Assembly (NCBI GenBank): GCA_027488975.1
Contig: JAIYAQ010000012.1
Coordinates: 186,001-250,000 of the forward strand
Direction: 5' to 3'
Source: Cyanobium sp. E1_MAG_00006
GTDB lineage: Bacteria; Cyanobacteriota; Cyanobacteriia; PCC-6307; Cyanobiaceae
Length of the DNA stretch: 64,000 nt
Made by a program: the position numbers and the translations under genes. How positions within the stretch are numbered: position 1 is the stretch's first letter; each line of letters starts with the position of its first letter. The notes under the pieces are model-generated. The model saw nothing but the letters and a program-made list of their open reading frames with translations. It did not search any database and was not told where the DNA came from. This document shows, one piece after another, positions 45,036 through 53,629 of the stretch.

Positions 45036-47557
45036 CCCCGCTGGCGCCGATCGAGGCCTGGTTCAGCCACCAGGGCTGGACGCCGATGGCCTTTCAGCGC
45101 GAGTGCTGGCAGGCCTACCTGGAAGGCGAGAGCGGCCTGTTGCAGGTGCCCACCGGCTCAGGCAAGACCTACGCCGCTGTGATGGGCCCGATCGCCGAAC
45201 TGCTGGCCGAACGGCGCAGCGCCGCCCAGGCCCCAGGCCGCCTGCACCTGCTGGTGATCACGCCGCTGCGGGCCCTCAGCCGCGATCTTGCCCTGGCGAT
45301 CGAGGAGCCGATCCAGGCCATGGGCTGGCCGCTGCGGGTGGGCATCCGCAATGGCGACACCAGCAGCCATGAACGCACCAAGCAGCTGCGCACTCCCCCC
45401 GAGATCCTGATCACCACGCCCGAGTCGCTGTCGGTGCTGCTGGCCAACCCCAAGGCGCCGCAGCTGTTCGCCGGCCTGCAGGCCGTGGTGCTCGACGAAT
45501 GGCACGAGCTGATGGGCAGCAAGCGCGGCAACCAGTGCGAGCTCTGCCTGAGCTGGCTGCGGCGGCTGCGACCCGGCCTGCGCACGTGGGCGATCAGCGC
45601 CACCATCGGCAACCTCGAGGAGGCCGCCCACGCCGCCCTTGGCCCCGGACTTGGCCTCTGTGCCAACGCATCCCCCCGCATCATCACCGCGGCTCTGCAG
45701 CGCGACACCGCCATCCGCAGCCTGCTGCCGGAGACGATCGACGGCTTTCCCTGGGGCGGCCACCTGGGGCTGCGCATGTATGAGCGGTTGGTGGCCGGAC
45801 TGGATCCGGCCGTGAGCACGCTGCTGTTCACCAACACCCGCAACCAGGCCGAACGCTGGCACCAGTGCCTGCGCTTCGCCTGCCCGGAGATGGAGGACGC
45901 CCTGGCCCTGCACCACAGCGCCATCGACCGCAGCGAGCGCGAGGCGATCGAGGCACGGGTGAAGAGCGGCGCGCTGCGCTGGGTGGTGTGCACCAGCTCG
46001 CTCGACCTGGGGGTTGACTTCCAGCCGGTGGAGCGGGTGGTGCAGATCGGCTCGGCCAAGAACCTGGCGCGGCTGCTGCAGCGGGCCGGCCGCAGCGCCC
46101 ACTGCCCCGGCGGTACCTCCCAGGTGCTGTTCATGCCCACCAACGCCCTGGAGCTGCTGGAGGTGAGCGCCATGCGCCGCGGACTGAGCGAGGGGCTGGT
46201 GGAACACCGCCGCCCACCGCTACTGCCCCTCGATGTGCTGCTGCAGCACCTCACCACGCTGGCCTGCGGCCCGGGCTTCGAGCCCGCTGCCGAGCTGGCC
46301 ACGGTGCGCCGCTGCTGGAGCTTCCGCTCGCTCAGCGATGCCCACTGGCAGTGGTGCCTGCAGATGCTTGAGCACGGTGGCGCCTGCCTGGGCGCCTATC
46401 CGCGCTACCGCAAGCTGGTGCGCTGCGAACCCGGCAGCGACGAGCCTTCCGCCGAAGGCGCCCCCTACCGCTACCGCGTGCTCGACAAGGCCATTGCCCG
46501 CCTGCACCGCTTCAACATCGGCACCATCACCGCCGATCGCGCCGTGACCGTGCGCTTCGTGCGCGGTGCCGTGCTGGGCCATGTGGAAGAGGCCTTCATC
46601 TCACGGCTCAAACCCGGGGATGTGTTCTTCTTCGCCGGCCGCCAGCTGGAGTTCGTGCGCCTGCGGGAGATGACCGCTCAGGTGAAGGCCACCACCCGCA
46701 AGAGCTCCACCGTGCCCGCCTGGGCCGGCGGCCAGATGGCCCTCTCCGACCTGCTCAGCCAGCAGCTGCGCGATGAGGTGGACCGCTGCGCCCGCGCCCT
46801 GGCCGACGAGGTGGAGCTCGACAGTCCCGAACTGCAGGCCCTCGAACCGCTGCTGCAACGCCAGGCGGATCTCTCCTGCCTGCCAAAAGCCGATCAGCTT
46901 CTGCTGGAGGTGTGCCGCAGCCGCGAGGGCAGCCACCTGTTCGTCTACCCCTTCGAGGGGCGCTTCGTACACGAAGGCCTCGGTTTTCTCTGGGCCTGGC
47001 GGCTGGCACGCCACCGCGCCAGCACGATCACCGTGTCGGTGAACGATTACGGCTTTGAGCTCCTCGCGCCGAAGGGGTATCCCTTCGAGGAGCTGATCGA
47101 GCTGCATGGCGATGCATTGCTCGACGTGGAGCACCTTGATGCCGACCTGGAGCAGGCGGTGAACCTCTCCGAGCTCTGCCGCCGGCGCTTCCGTGCCATC
47201 GCTCAGGTGAGCGGCCTGATCAGCCAGAGCATGCCCGGGCAGAACAAGACAGGCGGCCAACTGCAGATCAGCGCAGCGCTGCTGTTCGATGTGTTCCGGA
47301 AGCACGAGCCCGATCACCTGCTGCTGGAGCAGGCCCGCCGTGAAGTGCTCGAGGAGCAGCTGGAGCGGCACCGGCTGCAGGCCGCCCTGGAACGAATGGC
47401 ATCCAGCCAGTGGCGGCTGGAGCGCATCCCCCGCCCCGGCCCCCTGGCCTTTCCGCTGCTGGTGGAACGGCTGAACAACCGCCTGAGCAATGAATCGCTG
47501 CTGGAGCGGGTGCAGCGGCTGATCAGCGAGGCGCAGCGGGCGGAAGCTCTGGGATGA
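45032..47557 (+). CDS. Ligase-associated DEXH-box helicase (Lhr-like)
   Basis: The 841-residue SF2 helicase starts at ATG 45032, four bases inside the ligase stop. It has Walker A LQVPTGSGKTYAAVMGP, the DEWH box VVLDEWHELMGSKRGNQCEL, SATIGNLEEAAHAALG and the late motif NLARLLQRAGRSAHCPGG. The C-terminal Lhr-type region lies from about residue 500. It partners the ligase and exonuclease in a bacterial DNA-damage response set described in several phyla. The track start 36 codons earlier belongs to the ligase reading frame overlap. Confidence 0.93.
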   Translation: MTPLAPIEAWFSHQGWTPMAFQRECWQAYLEGESGLLQVPTGSGKTYAAVMGPIAELLAERRSAAQAPGRLHLLVITPLRALSRDLALAIEEPIQAMGWPLRVGIRNGDTSSHERTKQLRTPPEILITTPESLSVLLANPKAPQLFAGLQAVVLDEWHELMGSKRGNQCELCLSWLRRLRPGLRTWAISATIGNLEEAAHAALGPGLGLCANASPRIITAALQRDTAIRSLLPETIDGFPWGGHLGLRMYERLVAGLDPAVSTLLFTNTRNQAERWHQCLRFACPEMEDALALHHSAIDRSEREAIEARVKSGALRWVVCTSSLDLGVDFQPVERVVQIGSAKNLARLLQRAGRSAHCPGGTSQVLFMPTNALELLEVSAMRRGLSEGLVEHRRPPLLPLDVLLQHLTTLACGPGFEPAAELATVRRCWSFRSLSDAHWQWCLQMLEHGGACLGAYPRYRKLVRCEPGSDEPSAEGAPYRYRVLDKAIARLHRFNIGTITADRAVTVRFVRGAVLGHVEEAFISRLKPGDVFFFAGRQLEFVRLREMTAQVKATTRKSSTVPAWAGGQMALSDLLSQQLRDEVDRCARALADEVELDSPELQALEPLLQRQADLSCLPKADQLLLEVCRSREGSHLFVYPFEGRFVHEGLGFLWAWRLARHRASTITVSVNDYGFELLAPKGYPFEELIELHGDALLDVEHLDADLEQAVNLSELCRRRFRAIAQVSGLISQSMPGQNKTGGQLQISAALLFDVFRKHEPDHLLLEQARREVLEEQLERHRLQAALERMASSQWRLERIPRPGPLAFPLLVERLNNRLSNESLLERVQRLISEAQRAEALG

Positions 47558-47648
47558 GCCGAAGGGATCAGAAGCGCAGGATCCACAGCGGTGAGACCAA
47601 TGACAATGCTGCAGGGATGTTCTGCACAGACCCGCGATCGGTCTGATC

Positions 47649-49667
47649 ATGACCAGCACCGACGAACCGGGATTGGGGTCGATCGTGACAACGCTGCGCC
47701 CCACCGGCTGGCTCCGCCAGCGCCTGCGCACCCGCCCTGACCCCAGGGCACTGCCCTGGCTGGTGCTTCTGGGCGGACTGCTGACGACAACGTTGTTCTG
47801 CAACAGCGAGCGTCACTACAAGCAGCTGGAACATGAGCGGATCGAGCGCACACTCGCCACGGACATCATCGAAGGGATCGAGGCGCGGCTCGGGACCAAC
47901 ATCGCCATGCTCGATGCCACGGTGGGGCTCTTCAACGCATCCGAGAGGGTCACCCGCGACGAATTCACCCGATTCGCCCAGTCTCTGATCAGCCATGGTG
48001 AGAACCTCAAGGGCATCCAGGGCGTGAGCTTCGCGGCGGTGGTGCCCGGCAACGACGTGCTCGCCTTCGAGGCCGAGATCCGCCGCGATGGGCAACCGGA
48101 CTTCCGCATCCGACCAGCCGGGCCAAGAGCGCTGACAACGGCAATCGTTTATCTCCAGCCGGATGACTGGCGCAACCAACGGGCCATCGGCTTCGACATG
48201 TATTCCGAGACGGTGCGACGCAGCGCCATGCAGATGGCCGCCAGCACCGGCGAACCGGCTCTCACCGGCCCGGTGCGTCTCGTGCAGGAGATCAATGTTC
48301 TGCCACAGGCCGGCACCCTTCTCTATGTGCCGATCTACGAGAACCCGAACGACAGGTTTCTATCGCCTCAGGATCGATTGCGTCGTCTGCGCGGCTGGGC
48401 CTACTCACCCCTGCGCATGGGCGATCTGATCAACAATGCCCTGTCGGATGTGAAAAATCCCGACAAGATCGGCACCGGCGTGCTGATCTACGACGGCAAC
48501 CAACCGCGCCGTAATCGGCTGTTGTTCGACAACCTCGGCCTCGACGGCAGCGCGCGGCTGACCCATCCCACCTGGCTGAAGGTGATGGTAGCCAAGCGCA
48601 CCTGGCTGATCGGCATCCAAATCGATCACCGCAGGGTGAGCCCCGGCGGCTGGAGCCGAGAGCTGCTGCTGATGGCGCTGCTGGGCCTCAGCCTGAGCGT
48701 CCTACTGGCACTGATCACGCTGCGCCTGGTAACGAACCACCTCCGCCTGCAGGCCGCGCTGGCCGGCGAACAGGCGGCAACCAGTGAGCGCGCGCTGGCC
48801 AGCGTGGTGTTTGACAACAGCCCGGTGGGGATCGTGGTGACCGACCCAGACGGCATCATCATCCGCGTCAACCCGGCCTTCACCCGGATCAGCGGCTACG
48901 CCCTGCAGGAATGCCGCGGTCACAAATCCAACCTTCTCCGATCCGGCCGCCACGATCAGGAGTTCTACTGCGAGATGTGGGAAGCGATCATCCGGAACGG
49001 CCACTGGAGCGGAGAGATCTGGAACCGCCATCGCACCGGTCAGATCCGACGGCACGACCTGACGATCACGGCGGTGCTCGACAACAAGGAGCAGATCGTC
49101 AACTTCGTCGGACTGCTGCGGGATGTCACCGAGCGATACAGCCAGCAGGAGGAGATGCGGCATCTGGCCACCCACGACCAGCTCACGGGTCTGGCCAACC
49201 GAACGCTGTTGATGGAGGCGCTCAACCGCAGCCTGGCTCTGGCTGCACGCCAAGGACGGCGGGTGGGTCTGCTGTTTCTCGACCTGGACGGCTTCAAACC
49301 TGTCAACGATCACTTCGGCCATGGAACCGGCGCTTGCCTGCTGCAGGCGGTGGCCAACCGGCTGCTGAGCAGCATCCGCAAGAGCGACACGCTCTGCCGG
49401 CAAGGGGGTGATGAGTTCGTGTTGCTGGTGCCCGAGGTGGAGGATCTGGCCCAGCTGCTGAGCCTGGCCGAGAAGCTCCTGCTCAGCCTGCAGGAGCCCT
49501 ATCCCGATCTGCCCTCTGGGATCAAGATCGGGGCCAGCATCGGCGTGGCCTGCTGGCCGGAGCATGCCGAGGATGCCGACGGTCTGCTGGATGCCGCCGA
49601 CAACGCCATGTACCAGGCCAAACATCGAGGCGGCGGAGCGATCGCCGTGGCCGGAAGCGCCAGCTAG
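47649..49667 (+). CDS. CHASE-PAS-GGDEF diguanylate cyclase
   Basis: The 672-residue sensor has a helix (about 34-52), a periplasmic CHASE domain (60-310, with IKGVSFAAVVPG-like GIQGVSFAAVVPGND, RAIGFDMYSETVRRSAM and YVPIYENP), a second helix (335-362), a PAS domain (380-495, VVFDNSPVGIVVTDPDG) and a GGDEF domain (500-665). The active-site motif is intact (RQGGDEFVLLV), and RKSD five residues upstream is a canonical inhibitory I-site. It should make c-di-GMP in response to an extracellular ligand, probably a small molecule as in plant cytokinin-type CHASE domains. No EAL domain. Confidence 0.92.
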   Translation: MTSTDEPGLGSIVTTLRPTGWLRQRLRTRPDPRALPWLVLLGGLLTTTLFCNSERHYKQLEHERIERTLATDIIEGIEARLGTNIAMLDATVGLFNASERVTRDEFTRFAQSLISHGENLKGIQGVSFAAVVPGNDVLAFEAEIRRDGQPDFRIRPAGPRALTTAIVYLQPDDWRNQRAIGFDMYSETVRRSAMQMAASTGEPALTGPVRLVQEINVLPQAGTLLYVPIYENPNDRFLSPQDRLRRLRGWAYSPLRMGDLINNALSDVKNPDKIGTGVLIYDGNQPRRNRLLFDNLGLDGSARLTHPTWLKVMVAKRTWLIGIQIDHRRVSPGGWSRELLLMALLGLSLSVLLALITLRLVTNHLRLQAALAGEQAATSERALASVVFDNSPVGIVVTDPDGIIIRVNPAFTRISGYALQECRGHKSNLLRSGRHDQEFYCEMWEAIIRNGHWSGEIWNRHRTGQIRRHDLTITAVLDNKEQIVNFVGLLRDVTERYSQQEEMRHLATHDQLTGLANRTLLMEALNRSLALAARQGRRVGLLFLDLDGFKPVNDHFGHGTGACLLQAVANRLLSSIRKSDTLCRQGGDEFVLLVPEVEDLAQLLSLAEKLLLSLQEPYPDLPSGIKIGASIGVACWPEHAEDADGLLDAADNAMYQAKHRGGGAIAVAGSAS

Positions 49668-49693
49668 AACGGCACCACGCAGAGCAGGGCTCG

Positions 49694-50035
49694 ATGGGGC
49701 AGCAGCAGCAACCCCGCTTTCTGGCGGTGCGCGTGGGGGATCTGGTGGCGGTGCAGGCCTGCGGTGATCTGGCTGTCGACTGGTGGCTGGGGCAAGTCAT
49801 CCACGCCGAAGGGGGCGCCCGCTGCAACGCCAATTCCCTGTTTCAGATCGCCTGCGTCGACACCGGCGTGATCCGCACCGTCAACGCCGATGCGGTGATC
49901 GAGATCCTCACGGCGGCAGCTGATGCGCGATCAGGTGCGTTCGAGACGGCGCACGATCACAGCCATCAGCGCCAGCGAACCGGCCAGGGCAATCAACAAG
50001 GCAATCGTCATGGCGGCCAACGCGGAAGACGCTGA
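49694..50035 (+). CDS. DUF3104 protein
   Basis: The 113-residue protein has the picocyanobacterial DUF3104 core FLAVRVGDLVAVQACGDLAVDWWLGQVIHAEGGA, then NSLFQIACVDTGVIRTVNADAV. The family is largely confined to Synechococcus/Prochlorococcus relatives and has no known function. The last 30 residues (HDHSHQRQRTGQGNQQGNRH) are Gln/His/Gly-rich and overlap the next gene by 26 bases, so that tail may be read-through sequence with no role. Confidence 0.75.
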   Translation: MGQQQQPRFLAVRVGDLVAVQACGDLAVDWWLGQVIHAEGGARCNANSLFQIACVDTGVIRTVNADAVIEILTAAADARSGAFETAHDHSHQRQRTGQGNQQGNRHGGQRGRR

Positions 50036-50405
50036 TTCTGCCGCCCTGGTGTTCGTGTACGGCAGTCTCAAACGGGGCCAGGCCAATCACCACGTGCTCG
50101 AGGGCGGCCGCTGGCTGGGAACGGCGACCCTGGTCGGACTGGCGCTGTACGACCTCGGCCCGTTCCCGATGGCCATCGCCAACGGCGACGCAACCTGCTC
50201 ACTGGAGGGAGAGGTCTACGCCGTCGGCGCCGCCTTGCTGGAACGTCTTGACCGCTTCGAAGGGGCGCCGCGCCTCTACCAGCGCCAGGCCCACGCCCTG
50301 GCCGACGGACGGACGGTGTGGGTGTACGTGGGGCGGGCGCGGCAGGTGCGGCATGTCCAGCGGATCCCATCCGGCTGCTGGACCGGCCCGCGCTCCGCTG
50401 ACTGA
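50010..50405 (+). CDS. Gamma-glutamylcyclotransferase-like (AIG2-type) protein
   Basis: About 131 residues with the GGCT fold: VFVYGSLKRGQANHHVLEGG at the start (the YGSL substrate loop), LYDLGPFPMAIANGD, and ERLDRFEGAPRLYQRQ with the catalytic Glu-containing helix. Such enzymes cyclise gamma-glutamyl amines, releasing 5-oxoproline, in glutathione turnover. ATG 50010 is chosen; the track ORF begins 29 codons earlier in the DUF3104 overlap. Confidence 0.85.
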   Translation: MAANAEDADSAALVFVYGSLKRGQANHHVLEGGRWLGTATLVGLALYDLGPFPMAIANGDATCSLEGEVYAVGAALLERLDRFEGAPRLYQRQAHALADGRTVWVYVGRARQVRHVQRIPSGCWTGPRSAD

Positions 50406-50456
50406 TGGCGCCCGGTCCGCTCTGATCAGCGCTGCGCTCCAGCCCCTGACGCTTCC

Positions 50457-50720
50457 ATGCCGCTGACACACCTGTTGCCGGGGTCGCTGGCGCTGCTGCT
50501 GCTCTTGCTGTTGCAACCGGGGGCCGCCAGGTCGGAAGACCTGCGCCATGACTGCCTCGCCTGGCAGCGCGCCCATGGGTCCGAGCAGGTGGCTCTCGCC
50601 GATCGGATCGGCAGCGCCCAGCTCCTCACCCGGGCCCATCAACCAGCGGAGGTGGGCAGCAGCGACTCGCGCAGCCTCTACAGCTGGAGCGACATCCAAC
50701 GCCTATGTCGCCGCCAGTAA
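50457..50720 (+). CDS. Small secreted hypothetical protein, 87 aa
   Basis: Starts MPLTHLLPGSLALLLLLLLQ, a strong signal peptide ending near AARSED (about residue 26). The mature part is polar with two Cys (HDCLAWQ and RLCRRQ) that may bridge, and ends SLYSWSDIQRLCRRQ. Not a recognised family. It lies just beyond the convergent end of the AAA/polyferredoxin gene, 36 bases away. Confidence 0.6.
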   Translation: MPLTHLLPGSLALLLLLLLQPGAARSEDLRHDCLAWQRAHGSEQVALADRIGSAQLLTRAHQPAEVGSSDSRSLYSWSDIQRLCRRQ

Positions 50721-50756
50721 CGGGACAAAGGGGAACGGCGCGGGAGCAGCAGTCCG

Positions 50757-53000
50757 TCAGGCGGCCACCAGCCAGCGGCCGCAGCACGCCAGCAGCAGCG
50801 CCAGGGCCGAGGCGCCGAGCCAGGCCGCCCGGTTGTTGGCCAGCAGCCGCCGCAGCACCACCACGGCAGCCAACCAACCCAGCAGCACCGCAGCGCTCTG
50901 ACAGAAGGCGATCACATGCGAATCGGCACGCCAGGCCGGCAAAGCGGCCAGCCAGGTGACGAGCCAGGTGTCAAGCCAGCCTGTATCGCCAGCGCCGACC
51001 AGCGGCGCGAAGCTCACCGGCAGCACCGCCCCAGCCTCCGCCATGCCGATCGGCAGGTGGCGAGCCAGCAACAGCGCCCACAGCAGCGGCAGCAGGCCGT
51101 AGAGCGTGCGGCGCAGCCGCGGCGCCGAAAAGAAGGGCCGCGCCAGCAGAAACAGGGCCGACGGCAGGGCCAGGGCGAGGGTTGCGAAGGCGAGGCGAGG
51201 CAGCAGGGGGCCGGCCACCAGGCTGGCGGGGGCCAGCGGTAGCCAACCCAGCAGACGCTGGGCCTGGTGCAGACAGAGATCCCCCGCGAGCACCAGGATC
51301 AGGCCGGGTTCGCCCACGGGGGTATCCATCTCGCGCTGCAGATCAGCCGCCGGCGGCCGAAGGGCCAGCTGCACCGAGCGATGCGGACAGGCCTGGGCGC
51401 AGGTGAGGCAGAGCACACAGTTGCGGTTGTCAGCCAGGTGGGCGGGATGGGTGCCGAGCGGACACCCCCCCGTGGTCAGCCCTTCGCCGTCAGCGGGACC
51501 ACCCTTGAAGCAGGCGTAGCTGCTGCAGCTGCCGCTGCAGGTGCCCACCTGAGCGCGCAGCTCCAGCACCGACAACTTGGCGAACAGGCCGTTCATGCCG
51601 CCCACCGGACAGAGGTAGCGGCACCAGAACCGCTTCTCGAAGCGCAGCGAGCCGATCACCGCACCGGCAGTGATCAGCAGCAGCAGGCAGCTGCTCAGCC
51701 AGGCGGTGTTCTGCAGGTTCCACACCTCCTCCCAGAGCAGGATCAGGGCGAAGCCCGCCGCCAGCAGCGGCGAGGCCCAGTCGTCGCTGTTGCCGCGCGG
51801 CCAGCGGGCCGGCTGCCAGCCGAGGGCCCGCGCCGCCCGCTGGGTGATCTCCCCCCAGACCATGAACGGGCAGAAGGAGCACCACAGCCGGCCCACCAAG
51901 GGAAAACCCAGCAGGATCAGCGGCCACCACCAGGCCCAGAACAGATTGAGGGCACCGTTGTGGTCGCGATCCTGCGGCCCCAGCCACAGCCAGAGGTTGA
52001 CCAGCACAAACAGCCAGCTCACCAGCCCGTACAGGAGCGTGTTCCAGAGCCATGGCGCCCGCATCCACTCCCTGAGGCGAGGCTTCCAGCGCCAGATGTC
52101 AAAGCGCAGGCGCTGCTGGCGGGGCGACGTCCAGAACACATCCTCCGGCAGGAGTGCAGGCCAGGCGGCCTGTCCGTTGGTCCCCCCCTGGCGCCGCACC
52201 TGTTGCAGGGCGCGGTAAATCAGCGTCTCGAGCTCGCGCAGATTGTTGGGGAAGTCGTAGCTCTGCAGCCGCTTGACCACCGCCTCCGGGACCTCCGGGG
52301 GATGGGGCCAGCCGAGCTTGCGGCTGCGCTGACGCACGCCGTAGCGGAGCCATTCGCCCAGATCCTGGCGCCGCACCCGCAGGGGCGGCACGCGGATCAG
52401 GCTGCAGGCACGATCAAAGGCCGGCGTTGCCTGCTCCGCGGTGAAGAACACACGGCCGGGAAAATGACGCCAGGGGCCGGCGGCATCACCATCGGAACAG
52501 GCGGGCCGCCATTGACCGGTCTGGGCCAGATGCAGCAGCAGAGGCCGCAGGTCGACCGGCACCTGATCGAGCTTGTCGATCAGCAGGGCGCCGCGAGCAA
52601 GCAGTTCCAGCAGCGGTCGTTCAGAGTCGTCGGCCACGGTGCCGAACAGATCGGATCCATCAGGCCGCAACAGGGCACCATCGAGCTGCAGCATCAGCTG
52701 GTGGCGAGCGGCGGAGCCGAAGTGGATCAGGGCAGCCAGGTTGTCCTTCTCTAGGCCGGGCTCTCCGCTGATCAGCACCGGCCGTGCCGTGACATCAGCG
52801 GCGGCGAGCCTCACGGACTCGCGCAGGCTGCGGGCATAACGACTGCTGCCAACCACGCCGCGCCGGGCCCGACCCACCAGCAGCGGCGCCAGCCGCAGCA
52901 GCTCGGCCGGCTGTCGCAACGGTGACTCCAGCGGTGCTGAGCTCACGGAGGCGTCGGCAGTGTTCTCCAGTGTGATGCCGAGGCCGCAACGCAGCAGCAC
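50757..53000 (-). CDS. Fusion: degenerate NtrC-type AAA+ domain plus NosR/NapH-like membrane polyferredoxin
   Basis: A 747-residue two-part protein. Residues 50-265 follow sigma54-activator AAA+ proteins: LISGEPGLEKDNLAALIH (Walker A position), GALLIDKLDQVPVDLRP (Walker B position, but Lys where the catalytic Glu belongs), LIRVPPLRVRRQDLGEWLRY, and YDFPNNLRELETLIYRAL. No GAFTGA loop is visible. Residues 318-545 are a polytopic Fe-S module of the NosR/NapH/CcoG kind: WCSFCPFMVWGE, WCRYLCPVGGMNGL, CSGSCSSYACFKGG and CVLCLTCAQACPH, giving at least two 4Fe-4S sites. A further set of helices completes the C-terminus. Probably a membrane redox-sensing or electron-transfer protein. GTG start. Confidence 0.85.
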   Translation of the reverse strand: MLLRCGLGITLENTADASVSSAPLESPLRQPAELLRLAPLLVGRARRGVVGSSRYARSLRESVRLAAADVTARPVLISGEPGLEKDNLAALIHFGSAARHQLMLQLDGALLRPDGSDLFGTVADDSERPLLELLARGALLIDKLDQVPVDLRPLLLHLAQTGQWRPACSDGDAAGPWRHFPGRVFFTAEQATPAFDRACSLIRVPPLRVRRQDLGEWLRYGVRQRSRKLGWPHPPEVPEAVVKRLQSYDFPNNLRELETLIYRALQQVRRQGGTNGQAAWPALLPEDVFWTSPRQQRLRFDIWRWKPRLREWMRAPWLWNTLLYGLVSWLFVLVNLWLWLGPQDRDHNGALNLFWAWWWPLILLGFPLVGRLWCSFCPFMVWGEITQRAARALGWQPARWPRGNSDDWASPLLAAGFALILLWEEVWNLQNTAWLSSCLLLLITAGAVIGSLRFEKRFWCRYLCPVGGMNGLFAKLSVLELRAQVGTCSGSCSSYACFKGGPADGEGLTTGGCPLGTHPAHLADNRNCVLCLTCAQACPHRSVQLALRPPAADLQREMDTPVGEPGLILVLAGDLCLHQAQRLLGWLPLAPASLVAGPLLPRLAFATLALALPSALFLLARPFFSAPRLRRTLYGLLPLLWALLLARHLPIGMAEAGAVLPVSFAPLVGAGDTGWLDTWLVTWLAALPAWRADSHVIAFCQSAAVLLGWLAAVVVLRRLLANNRAAWLGASALALLLACCGRWLVAA

Positions 53001-53047
53001 CGGGTCTGAGCCGATACTGGCGCGTCGAGCGATCTCCTTCCCCTGCG

Positions 53048-53629
53048 ATGACCCTCACCCTCTACGGCGGTGCCCGCAGCCGCGCCTCGATGCCGCGCTG
53101 GTACATGGAAGAGAAGGGCATCGCCTACGCGTGGCACCAGCTGGATCTGGAGGCGGGTGAGCACCGCTGCGAACCCTTCACACGCATCAACCCGTTCGGC
53201 AAGGTGCCGGCCCTGGTGGAGGAGGACCCGGGCCTTCCCGGCGGGCGGGTGCAGCTGTTCGAGAGCGGCGCGATCCTGCTCTATCTGGCCGAACGCCACG
53301 GCGGTGAGTGCCGCACAGCCGCCGAGCGGGCCCTGGCCCAGCAGTGGGTGCTGTTCGCCAATGCCACCCTGGCCACAGCTCTGTTCGTGCCGAGCAACCG
53401 CGAGCGCGAGTTTCCCCGGCTGATGACGGTGCTCGATGGGCTGCTGGCCGGCGGACATCCCCTGATCGGCAGCGACTGGGGCGTGGCCGACTGCGCCGTG
53501 AACGCCTATCTGGCCTATCTGCCGATCTTCTTCCCCCAGATCGACCTCAGCCCTTATCCGAACGTGCAAGCCACGATCGCCGCCACCCAGCAGCGCCCTG
53601 CCTACCAGCAGGCCATGGGGCAGCGGTGA
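53048..53629 (+). CDS. Glutathione S-transferase family protein
   Basis: The 193-residue protein has an N-terminal thioredoxin-like domain (LTLYGGARSRASMPRWYME, FGKVPALVEED, LFESGAILLYLAERH) and a C-terminal helical domain (ADCAVNAYLAYLPIFF). The ESGAI motif binds the glutathione gamma-glutamyl group. The catalytic Ser/Cys position near RSRASM is likely Ser. The likely role is thiol conjugation or reduction in detoxification. Its stop overlaps the pdeM start by 4 bases, so it is co-transcribed with that repair enzyme. Confidence 0.85.
   Translation: MTLTLYGGARSRASMPRWYMEEKGIAYAWHQLDLEAGEHRCEPFTRINPFGKVPALVEEDPGLPGGRVQLFESGAILLYLAERHGGECRTAAERALAQQWVLFANATLATALFVPSNREREFPRLMTVLDGLLAGGHPLIGSDWGVADCAVNAYLAYLPIFFPQIDLSPYPNVQATIAATQQRPAYQQAMGQR

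Noticed and set aside
49931-50011. 26-aa minus frame MTIALLIALAGSLALMAVIV ending RRLERT
   Set aside because: It looks like a tiny membrane helix but lies wholly inside the DUF3104 tail and just before the GGCT start, is very short, and matches no small subunit I know. Left out for want of support.
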